From contig NHDP01000006.1 in NCBI GenBank assembly GCA_002170595.1, positions 53,261 through 85,465 on the forward strand: a stretch of DNA of 32,205 bases. Reading direction: 5' to 3'. The DNA comes from Alphaproteobacteria bacterium TMED62. Lineage in GTDB: Bacteria; Pseudomonadota; Alphaproteobacteria; TMED109. Made by a program: the position numbers and the translations under genes. Below the pieces are notes generated by a model, which was given only the letters and a program-made list of their open reading frames with translations, was not told the origin of the DNA and did not search any database. Shown here one piece after another: positions 10,470 through 19,394 of the stretch (positions are counted from its first letter, which is position 1; each line of letters starts with the position of its first letter).

Positions 10470-11277
10470 AGGTATTAGGTTAGCTATAATTGCAGGTGGT
10501 GGAGATTTAGTATTAAGTTGTATTAAAAGCTGTCATAAACAAAATATAAATATATTTTTAATTGGGATTGATGGTTTTTATAAAAATTCAATTTATGAAC
10601 CAAACCTAACTTTAAATTTAAATGAAATAGGTAATATATTTTCTATATTAAAAGACAAAAAAATTAAAAATATATTATTTATTGGAAGTATTCAAAAACC
10701 TAATTTATATAGTTTAAGGCCAAATTTATTAACAGTTTATTATATATCATTGATTTTATTAAATTATTTTAGAGGAGATGATAATTTACTTACAAAAATA
10801 TTTAATATTTTTATTAAAAAAGGTTTTAAAGTTTTAGATGTTAGAAACTTATTAAAAGATAATATAGCTAATAATTTATATAATAATTTAGAAAATTATA
10901 AAAAAAATATTAATTTAAAACAACTTACGGATTACTTTAATTTAGCAAAAAAAATTGGTTCTTTAGACAAAGGACAGGCAGTAATTGTAAGTAAAGGAGA
11001 TGTTTTATTAAAAGAAGATAGAAAAGGTACAGATCATTTAATTTATAGGTATAAATTATTAAATAGAGAAAATGAATTTAGTATTTTAGTAAAGATATCT
11101 AAACCAAATCAAAACCTTTATTTTGATTTACCAACAATAGGTCCAAATACAATTAAAAATATATTTTCATCTGGTATTAAAGGAATTGTAGTTGAAAAAA
11201 ATAAATCTTTAATAGCAAAACCTAAAGAAACATTTAAATTAATCAAAAAGTATAAGCTTTTTTATTATGCACTCTAA
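10459..11277 (+). CDS. lpxI: UDP-2,3-diacylglucosamine diphosphatase LpxI
   Basis: LAIIAGGGDL, LDKGQAVIVSKGDVLLKEDRKGTDHLI, KPNQNLYFDLPTIGPNTI motifs; lies between lpxA and lpxB. Start re-assigned to ATG 10459 (MQIKGIRLAIIAGGG). Confidence 0.93.
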   Translation: MQIKGIRLAIIAGGGDLVLSCIKSCHKQNINIFLIGIDGFYKNSIYEPNLTLNLNEIGNIFSILKDKKIKNILFIGSIQKPNLYSLRPNLLTVYYISLILLNYFRGDDNLLTKIFNIFIKKGFKVLDVRNLLKDNIANNLYNNLENYKKNINLKQLTDYFNLAKKIGSLDKGQAVIVSKGDVLLKEDRKGTDHLIYRYKLLNRENEFSILVKISKPNQNLYFDLPTIGPNTIKNIFSSGIKGIVVEKNKSLIAKPKETFKLIKKYKLFYYAL

Positions 11278-12400
11278 AAAGAAAATTTTTGTAATAGCTG
11301 GTGAGATCTCTGGAGATCAACTAGGAGCGACTTTTTTAAATAACATTAAAAAAAGTAAAAAAGTAGAGCTACATGGTATAGGGGGAAGTAAATTACTCAA
11401 ATTAGGTTTAATTCCTATATTTAATATGGATAGAATATCTGTTATGGGGTTAATTGAAGTAATTCCTAAAATCCCTGAATTACTGTTTCTAATAAATTTT
11501 ACAATAAAAAAAATAATTGAAATTAATCCAGACTTAATAATTACAATAGATTCTCCAGGATTTAATTTTAGAGTACTAAAAAAACTTAATAAAATTAAAC
11601 CCAATCTCCAAAACATTCATATTGTAGCTCCTTCGGTTTGGGCTTGGAAGGCTAGTCGTGCTAAAAGTATTTCTGCCTATGTTAATAATTTATTTGTATT
11701 ATTTCCTTTTGAAAAAAAATATTTCATTCCACATGGGATTAAAACTCATTTTATAGGACATCCTTTAGTTGAGATAATTAAAAGCAATAATAATTTTAGT
11801 AACAATTATAAAAAAAAATATATTTCTATATTTCCGGGGAGTAGAAGGTTTGAAATAATAAATCATTTGGAGCTAATATTGGGTTCAATATCTGAAGTTA
11901 GCACTAATCATGATTATTTAGTCGTAGCTGTTGAAAATCATATTTCATTAATAGAGACTATTATTAAAAAATATAAATTGAATAAGCTTATTAAAATAAT
12001 ACCTAGGTCTAGAAAAGAAGAGGCTATTAATAATAGCATTTTAGCTATTGCCGTATCTGGTACTATAACTTTAGAGTTAGCATTAAATAAAATACCATTT
12101 TTTACCGTTTATAAATTAAATTTTTTGAGCTATTTTTTTTTAAAGAATTTAGTATTTGTAAAATATATTACTTTAGTGAATATTATATTTAATAAGCAAA
12201 TTGTTCCAGAGTTAATACAGAAAAAATTTAATAAAGATAATATAAAAAAATATCTTTTTATATTATTGAAAAAAGAAAAAGATTATAAATATCAACTGGA
12301 AAAATTTAAGGAACTAGAAAATTTGTTAAAAAATAATAACAAACTTCCTTCTTATTTAGCTTCAAATTTAATAAAAAAAATATTAGAAATTAGAAAATAA
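11267..12400 (+). CDS. lpxB: Lipid-A-disaccharide synthase
   Basis: IFVIAGEISGDQLGA, HIVAPSVWAWKASRAKSI, LFPFEKKYF, FIGHPLVE, FPGSRRFEI motifs. Confidence 0.96.
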   Translation: MHSKKKIFVIAGEISGDQLGATFLNNIKKSKKVELHGIGGSKLLKLGLIPIFNMDRISVMGLIEVIPKIPELLFLINFTIKKIIEINPDLIITIDSPGFNFRVLKKLNKIKPNLQNIHIVAPSVWAWKASRAKSISAYVNNLFVLFPFEKKYFIPHGIKTHFIGHPLVEIIKSNNNFSNNYKKKYISIFPGSRRFEIINHLELILGSISEVSTNHDYLVVAVENHISLIETIIKKYKLNKLIKIIPRSRKEEAINNSILAIAVSGTITLELALNKIPFFTVYKLNFLSYFFLKNLVFVKYITLVNIIFNKQIVPELIQKKFNKDNIKKYLFILLKKEKDYKYQLEKFKELENLLKNNNKLPSYLASNLIKKILEIRK

Positions 12401-12412
12401 AATAATTATTTA

Positions 12413-13087
12413 TTAGTCTTCAAAGATCAATTCTGTATTTTTAAAGAGTGATCCAGATAATATTTTATTTACTTTTAATTCTTTAAACTCTTCTGAAAAT
12501 TTTAATTTAATATTATTAAGCTCACAAATCAAATCTGAACTATTAGAAATAATAAAAAATTTATTATTATTATTTTTACTTATTTTTTTTGATTTTTTTT
12601 CGTGAGATGTACATTTATCGTTTACATCTCCAGAAAGATTAAATACTAGTTTATTATTTACATTAGTTCTAAAAGAAACTTTATTATTTATTTGCATTAA
12701 CCTACTTTTAGAAAGGGTAAGCTTTTTTTCTGATATCTTTTCAATTAGTCTGTTACTATCGTAACTGGGTCCTACAAACGCTAAAATAATATTTTTTTCT
12801 TCATTTATCTGGTCAATCCACATTAAAGCATAATCAATTCTAGCTAAAGGTTTTTTATGCTTAGTAAAATAAATATCAATACCTCCTTTTAAAGTATCAG
12901 TCATTATAATATCTTCAGATAGATATTTTTTTAGTGAATTCTTTTCCCATTCCACATTAATTGTAAGTAATGTTCCTTTTTCAAATTTATATGGTGGCAG
13001 AGGTAGTGATGTGTTAGGTGCTGGAGCCCCTGCATAAAGTTTCAAATTTAATACTAAAGTTAGTATAACCAATAAGATAAATTTCAT
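12413..13087 (-). CDS. Secreted protein of unknown function
   Basis: 224-aa ORF with N-terminal signal peptide (MKFILLVILTLVLNLKLYAGA); no family recognised. Confidence 0.75.
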   Translation of the reverse strand: MKFILLVILTLVLNLKLYAGAPAPNTSLPLPPYKFEKGTLLTINVEWEKNSLKKYLSEDIIMTDTLKGGIDIYFTKHKKPLARIDYALMWIDQINEEKNIILAFVGPSYDSNRLIEKISEKKLTLSKSRLMQINNKVSFRTNVNNKLVFNLSGDVNDKCTSHEKKSKKISKNNNNKFFIISNSSDLICELNNIKLKFSEEFKELKVNKILSGSLFKNTELIFED

Positions 13088-13160
13088 AATATATATATTA
13101 GTATCAGAAAATATATAAAGTGAAAGTAATTTTAAATATAAAGATATTACTTTTTAATGA

Positions 13161-14276
13161 TTATACGTTTTCTAATCGAAGTTTCATATATTCAGTATCT
13201 GAATATTTATGGTATTCATTAAACAGTTTAATGTTTTTTTTCCAACTATCATAAATATACTTGTAATCGGAATTTCCAACTTGATTTTCTTTTACAATAT
13301 TTTCTGAATTTAAAAAAAACATTTTTACAATTTTAGGCGAAAAGCTCCTTACACTTATATTATGCTCTTTTTTAAGAAGTCTCAGTGCTTTAGCGTTTTT
13401 ATAAAAGTATTCAGTAAATACTTCTAAGTAACTTGCATATGAAGCATTTTCAATTATTACTTTATATTCAATAGGCAAATTCTCCCATATTCTTTTATTT
13501 ATCATAAATTCACATAAAGTATTTGGTTCATGTATACCTGGTCCATAATAATATTTAGCAACTTTATGAAACCCCATAATAGTATCTGGCCAAGGACCTG
13601 CCCACTCTGCTGCATCTATTACACCTAGTTTTAAAGAATTTACGACTTCTCCCCCAGATAAGTTTACTGATGTTCCTCCTAATCTGTTAATAATTTCTCC
13701 CCCTAAACCTGGTATACGCATTTTTAATCCTTGAAAATCTTCTAATGTATTTATTTCTTTGTTATACCATCCTCCCATTGTGGTGCCTGTGTTTCCTGCT
13801 GGAAAGCCTTTTAGATTAAATTTGCTATATAAATTATCCCATAATAATTGACCTTCACCATGTTTTAACCAAATGAAAATTTCTTTTGCTGTCATTCCTC
13901 CTGGTATACAACCAAAAAATGAAATAGCTTTATTTTTTGATAGCCAATAAATGGGAGCAGTATACGCACAATCCGCAACTTGTTCTCTTACTGCATCAAA
14001 GACTTGAAATGCTGGCACTAATTCTCCAGCAGCGTAATGGGTAATTTTTATTTTACCTAAAGACATTTGTTCTATTTTTTTTGCAAGTCTTTGAGCAGGT
14101 ATATCCGTATCAGGTAAATTTTTTGGAAAAGAAGTAACCATTTTTAAATGAATATTTGGCAGTTTGTTAGAAGAAACTTTAGATATATTATTTTGGTTGC
14201 TGCAAGCAGCTAGATATGAGGCAGGAGAAATAAATAATAACTTTTTTAATAAATCTCTTCTATTATTTTTAATCAA
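13161..14276 (-). CDS. TRAP transporter solute-binding protein (DctP/TakP-like), twin-arginine leader with lipobox-like LAAC
   Basis: NTGTTMGGWYNKEI...LKMRIPGLGGEIINRLGG...GVIDAAEWAGPWPD...KYYYGPGIHEP; leader NNRRDLLKK...YLAACSN. Confidence 0.9.
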   Translation of the reverse strand: MIKNNRRDLLKKLLFISPASYLAACSNQNNISKVSSNKLPNIHLKMVTSFPKNLPDTDIPAQRLAKKIEQMSLGKIKITHYAAGELVPAFQVFDAVREQVADCAYTAPIYWLSKNKAISFFGCIPGGMTAKEIFIWLKHGEGQLLWDNLYSKFNLKGFPAGNTGTTMGGWYNKEINTLEDFQGLKMRIPGLGGEIINRLGGTSVNLSGGEVVNSLKLGVIDAAEWAGPWPDTIMGFHKVAKYYYGPGIHEPNTLCEFMINKRIWENLPIEYKVIIENASYASYLEVFTEYFYKNAKALRLLKKEHNISVRSFSPKIVKMFFLNSENIVKENQVGNSDYKYIYDSWKKNIKLFNEYHKYSDTEYMKLRLENV

Positions 14277-14851
14277 TTTAAATCCTTAAGTTCTAATTGT
14301 TAAACATAAATATAAATTACTTTATAATAGATAAATTAGAATTTGCATTATCGTTTTCTTTAATAGTATGAATTTTTAATTCTTATTAATTTTATAATAT
14401 ATCATATAAATGTTAAAATAACTTATTATTTTTTTTAAAACCAATTTATTATTTAGTTTTAAAGTTATTGTCTTTAATACATAGTTTTATGACACAAACA
14501 GACATATTTTTAGATATAGATTTTCCCATTGATTGGTAGTACAAATATATTTATTTACTAGCGTCTCCAAAAGCTATTTTCATTGCTATACTTTAAAATA
14601 ACTATTTTAGAAAATTTATTACATAATTATATTAATTTTTGAATGAGTTGGGTCATTCTAATTTTTATTTTATTTTCGATGTTATTTATATTTAGTGTTA
14701 ATTTCTACACAGTATTATTTATATAATATTGTAATTTATAATTTTATAAATTATAGAAGGTTTACTTTAGTATAGAATAGCTTTTTGCAATGGTAGTGTA
14801 TAAGATTATTAGATAATAAATTATAATTGCTATAATAATTTGTATTAAAAT

Positions 14852-15112
14852 TTAAAAAACTGAATAGAATTTAATTATACCAAACATTAGTATAGTAGAA
14901 CAAACAGTGTTTAGAACTATTAATGATCTATCATGCCATAAATAGCCTACAAATGTCCAAAGTACCGTACCTATAAATGATAATACTAGATCATAAGGTG
15001 AAAGAAACATGTTACTTCTAAACATTAATCCTGTAACTATAAAAAAAGTTGCAATCCACTTCACATACCATGAGAGGTCTCCTTTTGGAGTAATTTTTTT
15101 TATATCTTTCAT
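14852..15112 (-). CDS. Small integral membrane protein (about 3 TM segments), unknown function
   Basis: 86-aa hydrophobic ORF directly downstream of the second TRAP SBP on the same strand (13-nt gap). Confidence 0.7.
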   Translation of the reverse strand: MKDIKKITPKGDLSWYVKWIATFFIVTGLMFRSNMFLSPYDLVLSFIGTVLWTFVGYLWHDRSLIVLNTVCSTILMFGIIKFYSVF

Positions 15113-15125
15113 TTTTTTTTAATTT

Positions 15126-16253
15126 TTAAATATTATTGGCAGCAATTCTTTCTTTAATATAACCAAAGTCAGAAAATTTTTGATAATTATTGAATTTAGT
15201 TAATGAATTGTGCCAACTTATATAAATTTCATTATGAATATCACCAAGCGAAGAAAACTCTTCAATAACATTTCTTGAAATTTCAAACATTTTCTTCATT
15301 ATTTCTGTGCTAAAACTAAGTACTCTAATATTATATTTATCTCTTAACTCTTCTAATGACAAAGAGTTATAGTATAAGAATTCTGCTAAGCTTTCTATGT
15401 AAACTGAATGACAAGATCTTTTTATTATTTCCTTTAAATTATCAGGTAGTAGATTCCATTTGTTTATATTCATTATTAGTTCATTTGCAGTTCCTGGTTC
15501 ATGAATCCCCGGTCCATAATAATATTTTGCTATTTTATGTAAACCAGAAATTTTATCAACCCATGGTCCAACCCACTCAGTTGCATCTATTACGCCTTGT
15601 TGAAGTGCAGGCATAATTTCACCTGGAGGTATATTGATAGCAGTCCCTCCAAGTCTATTAATAATTTCAGCACCAATTCCAGGTATTCTCATTTTAAGAC
15701 CGTTAAAGTCATTCAAAGAATTTATCTCCGATTTAAACCATCCTCCCATTTGAACTCCAGTATTACCACACAATATTGCTTTTAAATTAAATTTAGAATA
15801 AAGTTTATCCCAAAGCTCTTGACCGCCACCAAAGTTAATCCACGAAAACTTTTCTATGCCTGTCATACCACCTGGCACAGTACAAAAAAACGGTATTGCT
15901 TTATGTTTAGATATCCAATAGTATGGAGCGGACACACCACAATCAATTGTACCATTTCTTACTGCATCAAATATTTCAAATGCAGGAATAATTTCTCCAG
16001 CACCAAAATGATCTATTAATAATTGTCCGTCTGATGCTTTTTCAATATAGCTTTTTAGTTTTTGAGCATTTAAATCTGAACCAGGAAAGTTTTTAGGAAA
16101 AGCCGTACTCATTTTCCATTTTATTATATTTTTTTTGATATTGGTTGCTTTTGATGGCTTATCTGGGGTGCCTCCATTACAACAATTTAGAGCTAATGAA
16201 GATGAAGCAACTGCTATACTTCCGAGTAAAAATTTTCTTCTGTTTTTTTTCAT
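15126..16253 (-). CDS. TRAP transporter solute-binding protein (DctP/TakP-like), paralogue of 13161-14276
   Basis: NTGVQMGGWFKSEINSLNDFNGLKMRIPGIGAEIINRLGGTAINIPPGEIMPALQQGVIDATEWVGPW...KYYYGPGIHEPGT; NRRKFLLGS leader. Confidence 0.9.
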   Translation of the reverse strand: MKKNRRKFLLGSIAVASSSLALNCCNGGTPDKPSKATNIKKNIIKWKMSTAFPKNFPGSDLNAQKLKSYIEKASDGQLLIDHFGAGEIIPAFEIFDAVRNGTIDCGVSAPYYWISKHKAIPFFCTVPGGMTGIEKFSWINFGGGQELWDKLYSKFNLKAILCGNTGVQMGGWFKSEINSLNDFNGLKMRIPGIGAEIINRLGGTAINIPPGEIMPALQQGVIDATEWVGPWVDKISGLHKIAKYYYGPGIHEPGTANELIMNINKWNLLPDNLKEIIKRSCHSVYIESLAEFLYYNSLSLEELRDKYNIRVLSFSTEIMKKMFEISRNVIEEFSSLGDIHNEIYISWHNSLTKFNNYQKFSDFGYIKERIAANNI

Positions 16254-16488
16254 TCAAGGATTTTAGCATATTAATGATTAAATAACTATTTGTTGTTATT
16301 TTTTTTTAATAGATAACATTACTTATAAGTACAATATTTTTTTCTCTATTTGGAACGGTTGCTTTTAAAATGTATTAATGTTTATACAATATGAAGTTTA
16401 TGCAAAACTATTACTATTTAAAGGGCATAATATATCATATAAGAACTATAAATTTCAGATAATGAATGAATATACTTCTTGTTAACCA

Positions 16489-16899
16489 TCATCTTCTGGT
16501 GCCTTTCAAAGCAAAATACAAGCCTCCCACCCATAAAAAAACATGCAAATTATCATAAAGTATTACATCCATAAATGACTCAGGCCTACTTATCCATATT
16601 ACTCCAGTAGTGATGCAGCCTACTGTAAAGCCACTAAACCTAGTTATTAAATCACCTAACCAATCAAGTGGATGTTTTTTTAAAATTATAAGCCCTCCTA
16701 TGATTAAACCAAAACCAGCACCTAATTCACCATATGCAACAAACCACCATACCAAATATGGTAAATCATAGGTTTGAGCATCTTCTAATGTTACTGGAAA
16801 TTTTGATATTCCTTGTTGTATAAATACTATAGAAAGAGGTAACCTTAATAGCCAGTGTGAAAAGGAAAATGATGGTATATTATTTAAAATTTGTTTCAT
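16489..16899 (-). CDS. DoxX-like family membrane protein
   Basis: WLLRLPLSIVFIQQGISKF, LGAGFGLIIGGL four-TM pattern typical of DoxX-like proteins. Confidence 0.65.
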   Translation of the reverse strand: MKQILNNIPSFSFSHWLLRLPLSIVFIQQGISKFPVTLEDAQTYDLPYLVWWFVAYGELGAGFGLIIGGLIILKKHPLDWLGDLITRFSGFTVGCITTGVIWISRPESFMDVILYDNLHVFLWVGGLYFALKGTRR

Positions 16900-16993
16900 T
16901 TTATTTTTACTTTTATTACATAGATAATAGCATTAATTACTTTATATACTAATTAAATTATACTTTTTTCAAGATTTTTATTATAGTAATTTT

Positions 16994-17242
16994 ATGTTAA
17001 AAGTAGCATTAATAATTATGGTAATTTCAAAAGTGGATTTAAATAAAATACCAAATATATCTGTAACAGACTTTTACGAAGATATAAACTCCTGTAACCT
17101 TGCAATGGATAATATTAAGTTAAGCTTAAATACAGAAGATTTATTTGATGAAAATCAAAATAGATATCTTAAGATGGAAATCAGAGAGGCTTATAATGAA
17201 GGTTATATCTATTGGACTTGTAGAAAAAAAAGTACATATTAA
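16994..17242 (+). CDS. Small hypothetical protein
   Basis: 82-aa ORF, divergent from DoxX-like gene; coding status based on ORF only. Confidence 0.45.
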   Translation: MLKVALIIMVISKVDLNKIPNISVTDFYEDINSCNLAMDNIKLSLNTEDLFDENQNRYLKMEIREAYNEGYIYWTCRKKSTY

Positions 17243-17360
17243 TTAATATAAAGAATCTATATTTCAGTCTGATGCTTAAATGTCCAATTAAATTAATTAA
17301 TAAAATAATTGAAATTTTTCTCATTTTTAATTTAATTTACAATTAATGTATTAAAAAATT

Positions 17361-17831
17361 ATGAAAATTTTAATTAAATATTATGCTTATTTGCTACTAA
17401 GTAGCTTCATAAACTTTACTAGTTTTGCATTAGATTTAACTAGACAAGATGAAATAGAGGTAATTGTTTTTCTTAAAGGAAAAGTAGGTCATGCACATTA
17501 TTATGAACCTAATAAGTTAACTTTTAATACTGGAAATTTATATAAGTTAATCATTAAAAATAAAAGTAAATCTAAGCATTACTTTAGTTCTAATTTATTT
17601 GCTAGGTCAATATTTACCAGAAAAGTACAAGTTACTTTTAAAAATAAAAAAATAGCTGAAATAAAGGGAGTTATAAATGAAGTAGAAGTATGGCCAGATC
17701 ATAACTTAGAATGGTGGTTTGTTCCAATAAAGGCAGGGATTTTTGATGACTTAGAGTGCAAGGTTATGGATAATAAAACTAATCTTTCTCATTCTGATAT
17801 GGGCATGAAAGGAACTATTATCATTAAATAA
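17361..17831 (+). CDS. Secreted cupredoxin-like protein
   Basis: Signal peptide; LIIKNKSKSKHYFSSNLF ... KAGIFDDLECKVMDNKTNLSHSDMGMKGTIIIK resembles a cupredoxin with candidate Cu ligands (H, C, H, M), but Cys-His spacing is unusually long. Confidence 0.6.
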   Translation: MKILIKYYAYLLLSSFINFTSFALDLTRQDEIEVIVFLKGKVGHAHYYEPNKLTFNTGNLYKLIIKNKSKSKHYFSSNLFARSIFTRKVQVTFKNKKIAEIKGVINEVEVWPDHNLEWWFVPIKAGIFDDLECKVMDNKTNLSHSDMGMKGTIIIK

Positions 17832-17929
17832 AATAATAGTTTATGATTTTAAAAAAAATTAAATAATATATAATAATACAATGGTTATAAAAAACTTTTT
17901 TACAATATAATATTAAAAGGTGAAATTAA

Positions 17930-18397
17930 ATGTATAATTTTAAATTTAAAAAATATTTTTTATTATTTTTTTTGTTAGCCAATTTGGTAATAAACTATAC
18001 ATATGCAACGAACTATAATGAAATAATTGATAAATTCTTTTTAAATAGAAAAATAGATAGCATAGAAGGTATTTGGGAAAAATCTTTTGCAAATCAGGGA
18101 CCAACTGGCTGTGTAACTATGTTTTACAAAGACCAAAGTGAATATTATCAAATCCACATTGAGGAATGTTTTGTTATTGGTAAAATTACTGGTAAACAAA
18201 AAAAACTAGATGTAACAAATTATGAAGGAGAAAATGCTATTTATTTTTACGATGGAAAAGTAATTTGGAAACCATCTAGTATTATAATTTCTAATGATCT
18301 TAAAAGTTTTTCTATTACACATGGATCAGATAATAATAAATTTGTTGAAAAATGGAAAAGAATATGGCCAGAAGAGTTTCATTCCTACAATAAATAA
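17930..18397 (+). CDS. Secreted protein of unknown function
   Basis: 155-aa ORF with signal peptide, SD-like aaaggtg upstream; precedes the DsrE-like gene by 15 nt. Confidence 0.7.
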   Translation: MYNFKFKKYFLLFFLLANLVINYTYATNYNEIIDKFFLNRKIDSIEGIWEKSFANQGPTGCVTMFYKDQSEYYQIHIEECFVIGKITGKQKKLDVTNYEGENAIYFYDGKVIWKPSSIIISNDLKSFSITHGSDNNKFVEKWKRIWPEEFHSYNK

Positions 18398-18412
18398 TCA
18401 TAAGGAGATACT

Positions 18413-18766
18413 ATGCATTTTGCAATTTCAGCTAGTTGGGGACCAACTGATCCGACACGAGCAATGTTACCATTTATATTTGCTGCATCAGCACTACAAG
18501 CAAAAGACACAGTGACAATTATGTTATTTCATGATGCAGTTCACCTAGCATCGATCGGAGTTGCAAAAAAAATTGTTCCTGTTGGGTTACCACAAAGATT
18601 TGATGAAGTACTTAATGATAATAATTCCAAGATAATTGTATGTAAACCATGTGCAGAAGTAAGAAATATATTTGAAAAGGATTGTTTAGATAAAATAACT
18701 TTTGGTGGGATGAATGACTTTCATATAGCTAGCAAGTTACCAGAAACTAAAACTGTTTGTTATTGA
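18413..18766 (+). CDS. DsrE-like family protein
   Basis: SWGPTDPTRAMLPFIFAASALQAKDTVTIMLFHDAVHLA and CKPCAEVR segments; aaggag SD upstream. Confidence 0.75.
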   Translation: MHFAISASWGPTDPTRAMLPFIFAASALQAKDTVTIMLFHDAVHLASIGVAKKIVPVGLPQRFDEVLNDNNSKIIVCKPCAEVRNIFEKDCLDKITFGGMNDFHIASKLPETKTVCY

Positions 18767-18866
18767 ATATTAAACTTTCTGAAATTAAGATGTTTATTAG
18801 AAAATATTTGCATACAAAAATATTTATTAAATAGCAAATTTTAGTATTAATAAGTTGATTTCTAAC

Positions 18867-18894
18867 TTGAAATATTAGCTATATTTATTATACT
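18867..18894 (+). promoter_or_regulatory. Candidate sigma-70-like promoter for the Mo-hydroxylase operon (TTGAAA - 16 nt - TATACT)
   Basis: TTGAAA at 18867-18872, TATACT at 18889-18894, about 30 nt before the SD-like gggaggag and the ATG at 18927. AT-rich background limits specificity. Confidence 0.4.
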
Positions 18895-18926
18895 GATTGG
18901 AATATTAATTATGGGAGGAGTTACTT

Positions 18927-19394
18927 ATGTTCAATATAGTGGTTAATGGTCAAAGTTATTATACTGATGCTGAATCTGATACCCCACTACTTTGGGTTCT
19001 TAGAGAAGAATTAGGTCTGAGTGGTACTAAATTCGGATGTGGGAGGGGTATATGTGGAGCATGTTCTATTCATATTAATGGAGAAGCAATAAGATCATGT
19101 CAGATAAGAGTTGAAGATGCAGTTGGTAAAACTATAACGACAATAGAAGGTCTTGGAGAACAAAAACTACATCCAGTTCAAGAGGCATGGCTTGATTTAC
19201 AAGTACCTCAATGTGGCTATTGTCAGTCAGGACAAATTATGATGGCAGCATCTCTTTTAGCTAATAACCCAGATCCTACTGATGAACAAATAATAGCAAC
19301 CATGTCAGATAATTTATGCAGGTGTATGACTTATAATAGAGTTAAAAAAGCTGTTAAAAAGGCGATAGAAATTGCTAAAAAAGAAAATGCATAA
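18927..19394 (+). CDS. [2Fe-2S] small subunit of molybdenum hydroxylase (CoxS/IorA-like)
   Basis: GTKFGCGRGICGACSIHINGEAIRSC and QCGYCQSGQIM ... LCRCMTYNRVKKA: two [2Fe-2S] cysteine sets. Confidence 0.95.
   Translation: MFNIVVNGQSYYTDAESDTPLLWVLREELGLSGTKFGCGRGICGACSIHINGEAIRSCQIRVEDAVGKTITTIEGLGEQKLHPVQEAWLDLQVPQCGYCQSGQIMMAASLLANNPDPTDEQIIATMSDNLCRCMTYNRVKKAVKKAIEIAKKENA

Noticed and set aside
14460-14600. Minus-strand mini-frames (MKIAFGDASK* and MGKSISKNMSVCVIKLCIKDNNFKTK*)
   Set aside because: Too short and no SD or recognisable family.
15356-16019. Plus-strand ORFs 15356-15616, 15597-15785 and 15819-16019
   Set aside because: Antisense to the TRAP SBP gene; no protein-like motifs.
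14394-16442. Shared 16-mer ATAATATATCATATAA at 14394-14409 and 16427-16442, upstream of both TRAP SBP genes
   Set aside because: Suggestive position, but with this AT content exact 16-mers recur by chance in a 32-kb window; not reported without conservation data.
18294-18515. Plus ORF 18294-18515
   Set aside because: Out-of-frame overlap bridging the 155-aa secreted protein and the DsrE-like gene, no SD or motif.
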